Source of the DNA: Antedon mediterranea
Taxonomy: Eukaryota > Echinodermata > Crinoidea > Comatulida > Antedonidae
DNA: 64,000 nt
Reading direction: 5' to 3'
NCBI RefSeq assembly: GCF_964355755.1
Contig: NC_092675.1
Coordinates: 31,024,912-31,088,911, forward strand
Shown: piece after piece, positions 45,201-53,900 of the stretch
How positions within the stretch are numbered: position 1 is the first letter of the stretch
How the letters are laid out: each line of letters begins with the position of its first letter
Notes under the pieces: model-generated
Database searches by the model: none
What the model was told of the DNA's origin: nothing
What the model saw: only the letters and a program-made list of their open reading frames with translations
Made by a program: the position numbers and the translations under genes

Positions 45201-46883
45201 GACTTGTTTGTTGTAGTTTGAGATACCCATTAACACAAACCTTGTATGAGGATTGGTGTTGACACTGTTAGGAGAATCATGATTTGAACCTAAGACCCTG
45301 GGTTAAACATAATAAACCACTATAACTCCCTCCTGTTGACAAGCTTTTAACTTGAAACAATAGTATGAAATAATTAATTTGTCAGATGTAATTTTTAACT
45401 ATATACCATTAGTACATAAGAACACTTGCAAACAAGTAATTGTTAGGTGGGACTCGCACCCACGACCTCCAGGTCACGACCTCCAGGTCACGACCTCCAG
45501 GTCACGATTTCCAGGTCACGACCTCCAGGTCCAGGACGCTACTCCACTGTAGTAAAATTTAATAAGAAATAATCAAATTGTATAAAAAAAGTTCATGTTT
45601 ATTAATTAACTTATAATAATTGGTTTCACTTCCAGTTTGATATATCTGAAAGTCAATACGAGACCATTGAATGTCGTCATGAGGTGTTTGACGCCCTGAA
45701 GTGTGAGAATCCACCAGAGACCATTGAATGTCATGAGGTGTTTGACGCCCTCAAGGTTGAAAACCCACAAGATACAGATTTGATAACGTTTAATAATGAT
45801 GTCATCATTCAGCCAAAACAAGTTCAGTTACCTCCTATTGACATATTTGACAGTGGTCTTGATGAATTCAGAAACATGGAAAGCTTTCTCAAGAAAATCT
45901 CACCACATGAAGACAATTCACAAGAGTCTTATTTTAATCTATCGTTGAAGAAATTATCTGCGAAGTGCAAAAGCACTGACTTGCCTGATGGATTTAATGC
46001 TCCTCACACAAAGAAATATGAAGATCCAACAACGCAGATAATGACAGAGGGTGCATCTGATGGATATGCCAGAATGGATTCAACTCGCAGCATGTCAGAT
46101 GCAAACCATAAAAATGAGGATGATATCAATGATTACGTAAAACGAACATTTCTTCCAGGATGCTCCGGTCAATGTGACAACTCTCCAACTAAACAAACAA
46201 TCCATAGCGGTTATGTCGACAGTCGCCAGTTACAGCAGCTAACAAAAGTTTCACCTAGCAGCCCTTCGAAGAACATGACAGCAGTTGCACAGTGTGATGG
46301 TCAGACAGACTTAAGTGAAGAAGGTTCTGGTTATGTTCTGTCATCAATGATGTCAACTCTCTCTGGTACATCTGTTTCACTCGAAGAAGAGGGCCCTGAT
46401 GATGTTTTTAGATACCCAGAAGAAACTGGTGATGCTGTTGAATCTGGAGAAACTGCATCATCTCCAAGAATAGAAAATGATTCGTTACTCAATGAAAATA
46501 GACTTGGTACAGAGTGTTCCGGTGCAACAGGAATTGGTGTACATCCACAAGAGGCTTCTAAAAGGAGGTGCCAACCTAATCCATGCTTGCCATCTTGTAA
46601 AAATGACAGTGACAATAACCAGAATGGTTTTACGCATAATAATCCTGGAATGGGAGACCAATTGCCAGATACACAAAATAATATGCACACAAATATTCCT
46701 TTTCGTAGAAATATATCGCCGCAGTCTTCAAATTACGAGTCAACATCCACACAAAACTTGATTTGTGAAAACCAAGAGTTGGCGATGACACAAACTAGTC
46801 CAGCGATAAATCATAATAGTAGAGCTATAACCCCTGATAACACTGGGTATGTACCATTAAGTAGTCTTGGTAGTCCAAAGTGA
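30250..46883 (+). CDS. gp130-like class I cytokine receptor, complete, twelve exons
   Basis: Exons 30250-30334, 35184-35384, 36402-36632, 39059-39179, 39451-39611, 42323-42504, 43086-43233, 43497-43573, 44232-44355, 44710-44814, 45019-45161, 45636-46883: 2826 nt, 941 aa, all phases consistent. Order: signal peptide (1-28, hydrophobic VVFVTTILIGYL); a Cys-rich segment (exon 2); an Ig-like domain (exon 3, ending DSGHYTCG); a cytokine-receptor homology module with four cysteines in its first FnIII (exons 4-5, YVTSHNVLGS like gp130 VWVEAENALG) and a WSXWS-like YSDWS (362-366) in its second; one further FnIII (exons 8-10); one transmembrane helix (480-502); Box1 PLPEP (513-517); and a 430-residue tail with tyrosines in SGYVDS, SGYVLS, TGYVPL, DGYARM and NDYVKR. 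gp130 has three membrane-proximal FnIII domains, this protein one. By family it signals through JAK bound at Box1 and STATs docked on tail tyrosines. It could instead be orthologous to Domeless-type receptors. The ligand is unknown. Confidence 0.9.
30545..30655. repeat. MITE fragment, AAGCTCTGTCTACACTATCAAA family
   Basis: Left end AAAGCTCTGTCTACACTATC plus ATGATGATGTCATATCAC and ATATTTGGGCACATCAC; the right end is missing. In receptor intron 1. Confidence 0.75.
31560..33207 (+). pseudogene. Broken CR1-like non-LTR retrotransposon reverse transcriptase
   Basis: 5'-truncated copy in receptor intron 1. Fragments in order: TGAPQGCVLSPLLFSL (31660-31710); then, beyond a frameshift near 31715, SDIDPSKSFN; after an inserted MITE (31762-32395), KFADDTCLVG (RT catalytic FADD) and FLELNAKKTKEVIVDF; an in-frame TAG at 32622-32624; then LNWESNTKELRTKAYKRM and YSSVVQSIISYCIIVWF; a frameshift near 32945; then QDPSHPLHSDI. 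It ends at 33207 with TTGACAATAAAG and TTGTATC repeats, typical of CR1-clade 3' ends. At least two frameshifts, one stop and one insertion make it dead. Confidence 0.85.
31762..32395. mobile_element. piggyBac-like MITE inserted in the reverse transcriptase
   Basis: TTAA at 31762-31765 and 32392-32395; ends AGACCCCTTCCCTGC and GGGAATGGGGCT. Opposite in orientation to the 17543-18176 copy. Conceptually removing it with one TTAA brings the upstream SFN codons directly against KFADD, so the insertion post-dates the retroelement. Confidence 0.9.
34359..34526. repeat. 41 bp tandem repeat, four copies, in receptor intron 1
   Basis: Units begin AAATAGATTGTAGTGCTATG; the third carries a 4 bp insertion (GCTACAGTATG). 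Confidence 0.9.
35420..35670. repeat. ~25 bp degenerate repeat after receptor exon 2
   Basis: About ten copies of TACAGTTGACCTTCTCATTTACATA with internal deletions of CTT or CTTCT. It begins 35 bp after the exon 2 donor. Confidence 0.9.
36640..38615. repeat. 55 bp minisatellite (~35 copies) derived from the receptor exon 3 donor
   Basis: Units of 55 bp contain CATTGTAGCAAGTAAGTTTAA and TGTGCTGATAGTAACATATTG, with frequent GTAGCA/GTAACA and AAGTAAG/AAGTAGG/AAGCAAG variants. The real exon 3 boundary just upstream reads ATCACTGTAGCAG|GTACGTTTAATGTGCTGATA, clearly the parent of the unit. The last unit (38591-38620) again has the parental AGCAGGTACGTTTAATG form. Most units therefore carry a strong 5' splice site (AAG|GTAAGT-like). 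Confidence 0.93.
39636..41814. mobile_element. 2.2 kb DNA transposon-like block in receptor intron 5
   Basis: The left end AGGCGTCATGTCCAAATGTTTCC and right end AACATTTGGACATGACGCCT are inverted. Subterminal matches include ACGATTTTAG/GTTAAACGTC-type words and GTGGGCGGAAC versus ACCGCCCAC. Composition is GC-richer than the intron around it. It contains a 35 bp perfect hairpin at 40338-40372 and repeats of ACGACGTTCACGAAG near 41590-41640. No transposase ORF recognised and no clear target duplication. Confidence 0.65.
43689..43886. repeat. MITE, AAGCTCTGTCTACACTATCAAA family
   Basis: AAAGCTGTCTACACTATCAAAC to GATAGTGTAAACAGAGTT, with an inner run of four CCAAATATGGTAGTGATATG repeats (about 20 bp). 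In receptor intron 8. Confidence 0.85.
44371..44511. repeat. MITE, AAGCTCTGTCTACACTATCAAA family
   Basis: TAAAGCTCTGTCTACAGTATC to GATAGTGTAGACTGAGCTTTA, 141 bp, both ends present. In receptor intron 9, about 500 bp from the previous copy. Confidence 0.85.
45440..45545 (-). mobile_element. tRNA-derived SINE head with an amplified internal 14-15 bp unit
   Basis: On the minus strand: CTACAGTGGAGTAGCG, then five tandem CCTGGAGGTCGTGA-type units (one CCTGGAAATCGTGA), then GTGGGTGCGAGTCCCAC, a B box in a pairing T arm. The repeat sits where the anticodon arm would be. It lies in the receptor's last intron. Confidence 0.65.
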
Positions 46884-47764
46884 ATGAGTGCAAAGTGTAA
46901 AGAATAGACAGACACGTTGTGTGAGGCTAAGTGAGAGACCGTTTATTGTATGTAGTGTCTTTGTATAGAAATATACACAGGTGGTATGCAAATGAAATAC
47001 AGTAGTGCCTGCCATATTACATAAAGGACCTAGTTGAAATAATGTTTACTTTCAAGAAATAACATATAAAATGTTTATGAAAGTGAAAGAAAATAAGTTC
47101 TTGTTAATATATTTGCATAAAAAACAAAGTGCACATATACAATAATATATGTGTGCTTAACTGTAGTACGTGAATGGCAAATTTTTTAATTTATATTAGT
47201 TTTTACTGCTTATAGTAGTAATTATAATATGTTACTAAATGTTGTACATATTTTAGTCCTTGTAAAATAATTTAAAAAATTGTTTAAAACTTTCTTAAGG
47301 TCTAAGAGACCTAAATTGTTTTCTACCATGCATTCCAAAAACTTGACCAGTAAATCAGCCATTGCCTCTAGTTTAAGGATAGCTGACTGTATACCAGGCT
47401 TACAGGCTTGTAAGAATTGAGTATGGTTTAGTAGATTCCAGTAGAATTGAATTTCTATGTAAACTTTTCTTTCTTTACTAAAACAATGCATAATTTCAAA
47501 TTCTTTGTTACCGAGCTGTATGGTTATTTTATATACTGTATTAGCACAAAATAAATACATTATTTTTATATAGCAATATTTTATTTTTGGAAATAAGATT
47601 TAATGGCACAAAAAAATTGTTTAATCTTTATAATTGTGCAATACTGTAAAGGTCTATGCATGTAGGGCCTAGTGTATTGTAAATGTCGTGCTTTTTGTGT
47701 TGCTAGTAGTGTTAACCATAATCCTCTTTATATATTAAGAGAACAAATATGAATACAAGTTGAC
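46884..47764 (+). other. Receptor 3' UTR, including an antisense open frame
   Basis: Downstream of the receptor stop. AATAAA at 47550-47555 is a plausible poly(A) signal. A minus-strand frame at 47222-47560 (112 codons) encodes segments such as LLVKFLECMVENNLGLLDL; it is long for AT-rich sequence but has no recognised family, and is most simply antisense to this UTR. Confidence 0.4.
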
Positions 47765-47885
47765 TAAAGCTCTGTCTACACTATCACATTTTATGTGACA
47801 ACAAAATGTGATGTGCCCATATAGGAACATAATGATGTCATATCAATACAATATTTGGACATATCACTACTATATTTGGGCACAG
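47765..47885. repeat. MITE fragment, AAGCTCTGTCTACACTATCAAA family
   Basis: TAAAGCTCTGTCTACACTATC, ATGTGATGTGCCCATATAGG and ATATTTGGGCACA; right terminus lost. Confidence 0.75.
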
Positions 47886-48380
47886 TTTAGTACAGTGGGA
47901 AAATGCTATGCTCCAACAATTGTTGCATTAACTCCCCATCAGTCCTTATGGCAGACACTTTGCCTCTCCATCCAGGTGTACAAATGGGTACCTGGTAAGA
48001 TCACAACTACACTGATTACTAGCTATGTGTTTGGTCCAAAATTACCAGGGTAATAATGTTTATACAGTACAGAATTATTATTGAATAACAATATAAACTA
48101 TTATTAAATACTTACTTACTTAGTCCAGGATTATTAAATGCATGTATGTAATTGTAAACTAATTGATAAAGTGATGCTTTGTAATTCATGGTGGAAACAG
48201 ACATTTGTAAACTGGCTGGTTATACAGTTGTAAATATGTTATGTTTGTATATGTTTTTATAGCCTCTTATGCAGTTTTACCAGTGGTGCTACAAGAGCCT
48301 CACCAATTTCATATTGTACACAGCATAGAAATCCATTAGTGGAAAAATCAAGAAAGAATTTCATTTAGCTTCGATTTTGT

Positions 48381-49185
48381 ATAGATGACAAATTTCGTTT
48401 TTGTAAAAGCACAAGTTAACGGAGTACTTACTCGAACGTTTCGATCTCTATCAGAGATCCTTCTCAACTGACTGCGGAGTGTTAATGCAGCTTGGTCATT
48501 CTTGACGTCATCTGTTGATGACGTTGTACGCCTCCGGTTGTAGGTTGGAGGTTGGTTTCCTACCCCAAAATAAAATCAAGAATAGCCTCGTCCACCCAAA
48601 AGATAAAATCGAGAAGATGGATACATGTGGAGTAATCTACGAAGTCACCTGCCGCAACTGTCCACAAGTTTACATTGGGGAAACAGGGAGGGCATTACAA
48701 ACACGAATTAATGATCACAAAAAAGATGTTACAACAAACACGGGGGGAGTAATGACTAGGGCCTCCAGAACATCCACATCTTCGATCATACACAAATCTG
48801 CCATTACAGAACATGTCATAAAACACAATCATGTACCGAACTGGGAGGCTACCATCTTAACCAAAGAGCCTAAACGCAAAGACAGACAGATTAGAGAATC
48901 ATTACATATAAGGAGAAATAAAGAGAAGACCATGAACCGGGACACTGGAGCCCACGAACTCTCGCATTTGTACAATGATTTGATAGACACATCACCTGGC
49001 CGAGCCCCGCACAACCTCCAACCTACAACCGGAGGCGTACAACGTCATCAACAGATGACGTCAAGAATGACCAAGCTGCATTAACACTCCGCAGTCAGTT
49101 GAGAAGGATCTCTGATAGAGATCGAAACGTTCGAGTAAGTACTCCGTTAACTTGTGCTTTTACAAAAACGAAATTTGTCATCTAT
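48381..49185 (+). mobile_element. Penelope-like element fragment between ~180 bp inverted terminal repeats
   Basis: 48381-48560 and about 49008-49185 are near-perfect inverted copies (ATAGATGACAAATTTCG outward; inner TTGTAGGTTGGAGG / CCTCCAACCTACAA). Between them is the GIY-YIG endonuclease end of a Penelope-like ORF. Penelope-like elements are known to carry terminal repeats in direct or inverted arrangement and often insert 5' truncated. The reverse transcriptase portion is missing. Confidence 0.8.
48515..49084 (+). CDS. GIY-YIG endonuclease domain of a Penelope-like retroelement (C-terminal fragment)
   Basis: A 189-codon open frame. The recognisable part starts about codon 20: LVHPKDKIEKMDTCGVIYE (GIY-like GVIY), then CRNCPQVYIGETGRALQTRI (YIG, and the catalytic-type Arg in GETGR and RINDHKK), then EHVIKHNHVPNWEATIL and REKDRQ-like KRKDRQIRESLHIRR. 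These are the blocks of the Penelope GIY-YIG domain. The first ~17 and last ~25 residues are read from the flanking inverted repeats, not from the original protein. The upstream reverse transcriptase is absent, so the fragment is probably not mobile by itself. Confidence 0.8.
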   Translation: MMTLYASGCRLEVGFLPQNKIKNSLVHPKDKIEKMDTCGVIYEVTCRNCPQVYIGETGRALQTRINDHKKDVTTNTGGVMTRASRTSTSSIIHKSAITEHVIKHNHVPNWEATILTKEPKRKDRQIRESLHIRRNKEKTMNRDTGAHELSHLYNDLIDTSPGRAPHNLQPTTGGVQRHQQMTSRMTKLH

Positions 49186-50029
49186 GGAAAAATCAAGTTA
49201 ACTAATTTACTATAAACAGTATTAATGGAATTGGTATTTGTATGTTACTATTTTAATTATTATTTTTTAAAAATCTTGTGTTTCCAAGATGTTAGTGCCT
49301 GATGCACTGTTTTGAATTAATCTTTAATGCTCTGTAGTAAGGTATTAGTCTTTCAGTTGCTGGATACATCATTTTTTCAGTACAGTATAATATTGTAAGA
49401 AATACAATAAAATTACAAGCTAAGATGCTGACTTTTGTTTCATATTTAATTCTATTCTCATAAACGAAAACGTTATAGTAAGAACAGAACATACACATGT
49501 ATTATAGTGGGGGCTGTTAAGGCTCAAATAAGAATATTTGGTTCAAATTTTAGCAATAGCACCAAATTGGTTATACAGTATTTTGCAAAATTTTGAACCA
49601 AAATATCCATAACGAAACCCATTATTATATAGTATTTCCAATTACTTTTATAATGTACCAAATTAGGCAATCTCCTTCAGTGCGATCCTAGTCAAGTTAA
49701 GAAGCTAACCCAGTCAAGGAAGCCCTTTAATAGTCGGACCCAGCATACAGTATATTTGGATGCTAGAGAAGACTGCTTCTTGGATGCAACTGGCATCAGT
49801 GGGAGGAACAAAACTGTACTGTACTGTATGATCACGCAACACTATTGTGTGCGACTGTGATATTCCTTTTAGTTTTCTGATACTGGTTTTGTAGCGTTCC
49901 CAAATACTTTAACCACCGAGAAGATATAGCAAGATTTAGCCATCAATTGCATTTTCAGAGGAAAAGCATAAGATACAGTAGGTGTAATGTTCGACATGGA
50001 ACTACCATTATTAGACACTTATCAGCATG
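49186..50029. other. AT-rich intergenic sequence, nothing recognised
   Basis: No coding sequence or repeat family assigned. Short inverted words TTGGTTCAAATTTTAG / AAAATTTTGAACCAAA occur at 49538-49608. Confidence 0.5.
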
Positions 50030-50215
50030 AGTGGTGAGTGGCCAAGCGATTAAGACAGTGGTTCTGGTAGTAGAACGAGTCTTCTCGGATATAATGACTA
50101 TAAACTGTAGATCCAGTTTACACCTCTGGCTCATGTGCACTTTTCGAGACGATGTAGGGGGTAACCCTGGTTCACAAGTATACACACAGCCACTCATTAA
50201 GAAGGCCCCTTGATT
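50030..50215 (+). mobile_element. tRNA-derived SINE, deleted copy
   Basis: GAGTGGCCAAGCGATTAAGACAG (A box), then a deletion of the B-box region, then GGTTCTGGTAGTAGAACGAG, ACTATAAACTGTAGATCCAG and GTAGGGGGTAACCC. Same family as 51093-51405 and 27907-28170. Confidence 0.75.
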
Positions 50216-50744
50216 GTCAGCATACGCTGTTTAGGGTCACCATTTATAAATAATCCAAATGGACAGCATCACTCAAAACTCAAATGTGTCTTGTAATGTA
50301 TACTATTTAATCACAGACTACTACATATCTATACATAATTTTCCATTAAACATCTTGAAGTAAATAATATTTTGTTGGTTTTAAAACTATACAACGAACA
50401 AACTTGTTGATAAATATTAATATGTAAACTTGTAAATAAATTTTAGCTAATGCTAAAAAACTATAATCATAGTTGTGAAAACAATATATTATGATGTTAT
50501 GGGCTGCCTCCATCGTACACACATGTTGTTTGTTGTACAAAGAATCGTGTAGACTGGCAAAATGATTTGACATTTGTGCTCTTATGATTTTCTTTCCTTC
50601 TATTACTATTCTTATATTTCATACCATAGAGTTATCAAATTGTGTGGCACACCAAATGCAAGAATATTGTATTCTTTAAACTTTTGGTTTTATCTCTTGT
50701 AACCCATCAAATGGCTATTTTTTCAATTTTATCTGTTGAAATTT

Positions 50745-50998
50745 CTACAGAATCATAAGATTATGTGGCCAGAAAATCTTCTGAATTGACTAACGTTGTT
50801 CTAGTATTTTATCTCTTGCATTAACAGAATCATAAGATTGTGTGGCCAGCAAAATCGTCTGAATTGACTAACGTTGTTCTAGTATTTTATCCCTTCAATA
50901 ACAGAATCATAATATTGTGTGGCCAGCCAATCATCTGAATTGACTAACGTTGTTCTAGTATTTTATCTCTTGCAATAACAGAATCTTCAAACTTGATC
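50745..50998. repeat. ~77 bp tandem repeat (three copies) containing the TRAPPC5 C-terminal codons
   Basis: CTAACGTTGTTCTAGTATTTT (complement of the final codons and stop of TRAPPC5) occurs at 50790, 50868 and 50944, spaced 78 and 76 bp. Each copy continues with ATCTCTTGCAATAACAGAATC and CATAAGATTGTGTGGCCAG. The copy at 50944 is the functional exon end; the other two lie downstream in the 3' UTR. Confidence 0.9.
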
Positions 50999-53900
50999 AT
51001 GAATGTGGTTCCTTTATGCCAATGTGCTGTCACCTTGCATGGCTTTAAAAAATAAACAAATTACATTAAATTTTTATTTTAAGCTATTTAATGTGAGTGA
51101 GTGGGTGGCCGAGCGGTTAAGACAGTGGAACCGTAATTACGTAGCCATTACATCGGCAGGGGTTCGATGCTCACTCACTCCATGGTTCTGGTGGTAGAAC
51201 GAGTCTTCTCGGATAAGGACTATAAACCGTAGGTCCAGTGTACACATCTAGCTCGTGTGCACTTTAAAGAACCTAGTACATCTTTCGAGACGAGTAGGGG
51301 GTTACCCCGGTGTATTAGTACATCACAGCCACTGATCACCAACTGGGCCCTCTGGGAGACCAGTCTTTGACTGAAGAGGTTACCCAGTATAAATATAAAT
51401 TTCAATTTCAATTAATGAAATAAGCTCTGTCTACACTATCAAACTTTATGTGACAAAAAAATGTGACCCATATATGGACATGATGATGTCATATTACAAC
51501 CATATTTGAGCACATAACACTTTTTTGTCACTAGTTTGATAGTGTAAACAGAGCTTTACTTTTTTGTCACTAGTTTGATAGTGTAAACAGAGCTTTACTT
51601 TTTTGTCACTAGTTTGATAGTGTAAACAGAGCTTTACTTTTTTGTCACTAGTTTGATAGTGTAAACAGAGCTTTACTTTTTTGTCACTAGTTTGATAGTG
51701 TAGACAGAGCTTTACTTTTTTGTCACTAGTTTGATAGTGTAGACAGAGCTTTACTTTTTTGTCACTAGTTTGATAGTGTAGACAGAGCTTTACTTTTTTG
51801 TCACTAGTTTGATAGTGTAGACAGAGCTTTACTTTTTTGTCACTAGTTTGATAGTGTGGACAGAGCTTTACACTGTAGGGTATCCAAGTAAATAGTAACA
51901 TGATGAACAACCCTCATAAAATATTGTTGAAATAAAATAAATACAAAATAAATAAATAATTTAATAGAAAAATAACATTTTAGTTTAACCATCCACAGAT
52001 GATGAAACAATGTAACTAAATTAATCTCTAATTTTGTCTTGTAAGGTAACACAATTTCAATACTGAAATTGATTCAATATATACAGTAGTATGAACAAGA
52101 TTTCTGTTGTTCTATTATACAAAGCTAGGTTAAATACTTCCTGAGATAATTACACGCTTCATTTAAGTTAGTCACGAAATATTGAAATGGAATTTGGGAC
52201 AAGTCATAGGGGACAACAATTCACGTCAGCATTCCCCTTCATCATTGTAAAAACACCTTGAACACAGTTCACAAAATATATGAATCAGACAAATAAGATT
52301 TAAAGAGGAACACCCACAGAATGCTATTTATTTAATACGATTATAATTAATAGTTCAGTAGGGTTCATAAGTTGTACCATTGGACAACAGTACATTGACT
52401 TAATATAACATTTCCAATTAGCATTCTTTCTAAAGCTCTGTCTACGCAACTAGTTTGTGATGTTCCCAAATATGGTAGTGATGCCTAAATATGATAGTGA
52501 TATGACATCATGTCCATATCTGGACACATCACATTTTGTTGTCACATAAAATGTGATGTGTAGACAGAGCTTTAGTATTTTGTCTTCTTAGTAATACTCA
52601 ATGTTACATTTGATTATTACGTTTCTGAAACTTGTCCAAAATGAATTGTTTTATGCTTGGAAACAAAGCAGTAGCCTTATTCCACATCCTCCCAAATGAC
52701 CAATGAGAAATGATCAGAATCAGTAACATTGTACAAGCAGTGCCAACGTAGCAGTCGCATTACTACCGTCACCAGGGAATGTGAAGTACATCAAAACAAT
52801 CCGTTTTACATCGATTCATTACCAAGCAAAAACAACAATGATAGATTTCATTACCCTCACATGTTCTTTGTTTAAATAAAATCTAACGTGAGCAATCTGA
52901 AAATGCTGTATAAACACAGTTTAAAGTCTCAAATGGTTACATGTGGTATGGTAGTGTCACACATACATGTCACAGCTGTATTTAGCTCTGCCCACATAAT
53001 TTTCACCTAATGCTTCCAAAACCCCATAACAAGAAAAATATGAATATTAGATGGAAACCATCTCAAGAGAGGAAACAGGCCAGGTGCTTAGGAATGAATA
53101 CTGAATTGTAAGATAAACATTGTGTTTGTACCAATAGAAGTTGACTGTCTTAATTGCTTAGACTGGTGCTTCACAGGTCAACAGGTAAGATACCACGTAC
53201 CACTATCTCTACTTTATAAATCTTTTTAGTCGCATGCAAACGCAACTATACAGCTCACTATGTCGGAAAACACTAACTCAAATTTCAGCACGCGACTGCA
53301 GCCTTGTATGTGACCTTGTTTAAATACATTTCAATTAATTTTGGGATAAATTCTCAAGCTTTTGCAATTCAGCCAGTACATTTTTCAATTAAAATAAATA
53401 CTTGTATACTTACAAAGTTTGATCCAGATAGTATTGCTTCTACTATTCCAGCAGTAAAAGAAGCACAATTTAGACTTCCTAAAAACAAAAAAAAACCTGC
53501 TGAAACACCTTTTTTTCTTATATGAAATTGAGACATAAAATATTTCTTCAAAGTATTTCATATCTAAATTCATATAGAATAGAATAGACTACAAAATAGA
53601 ATGCACTCTATAATGTACTGCAAAGTGTGGAGATGATTAAGTAAAACATTCTTGATCACTTAAGCGTGGTACCCAATGTAGCGTGGTACCCAATGTAGCG
53701 TGGTACCCAATGTAGCGTGGTACCCAATGTAGCGTGGTACCCAATGTAGCGTGGTACCTAATGTAGCGAAGTAACGTATCGATGCAAAGCATGGTGTTGC
53801 GTATTTACAAGTGGGATCCGACGATGCAACAGTGCTGCAAACATCGCTATGAGAAATCAAATCAGTTTGATTTCACGCCACAATGCAATGCATGAATGCT

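Noticed and set aside
46331-46690. 119-codon minus-strand ORF
   Set aside because: Antisense shadow of the receptor's large last exon.
51494-51910. 138-codon minus-strand ORF of 13-residue repeats
   Set aside because: Translation of the 39 bp MITE-end array.
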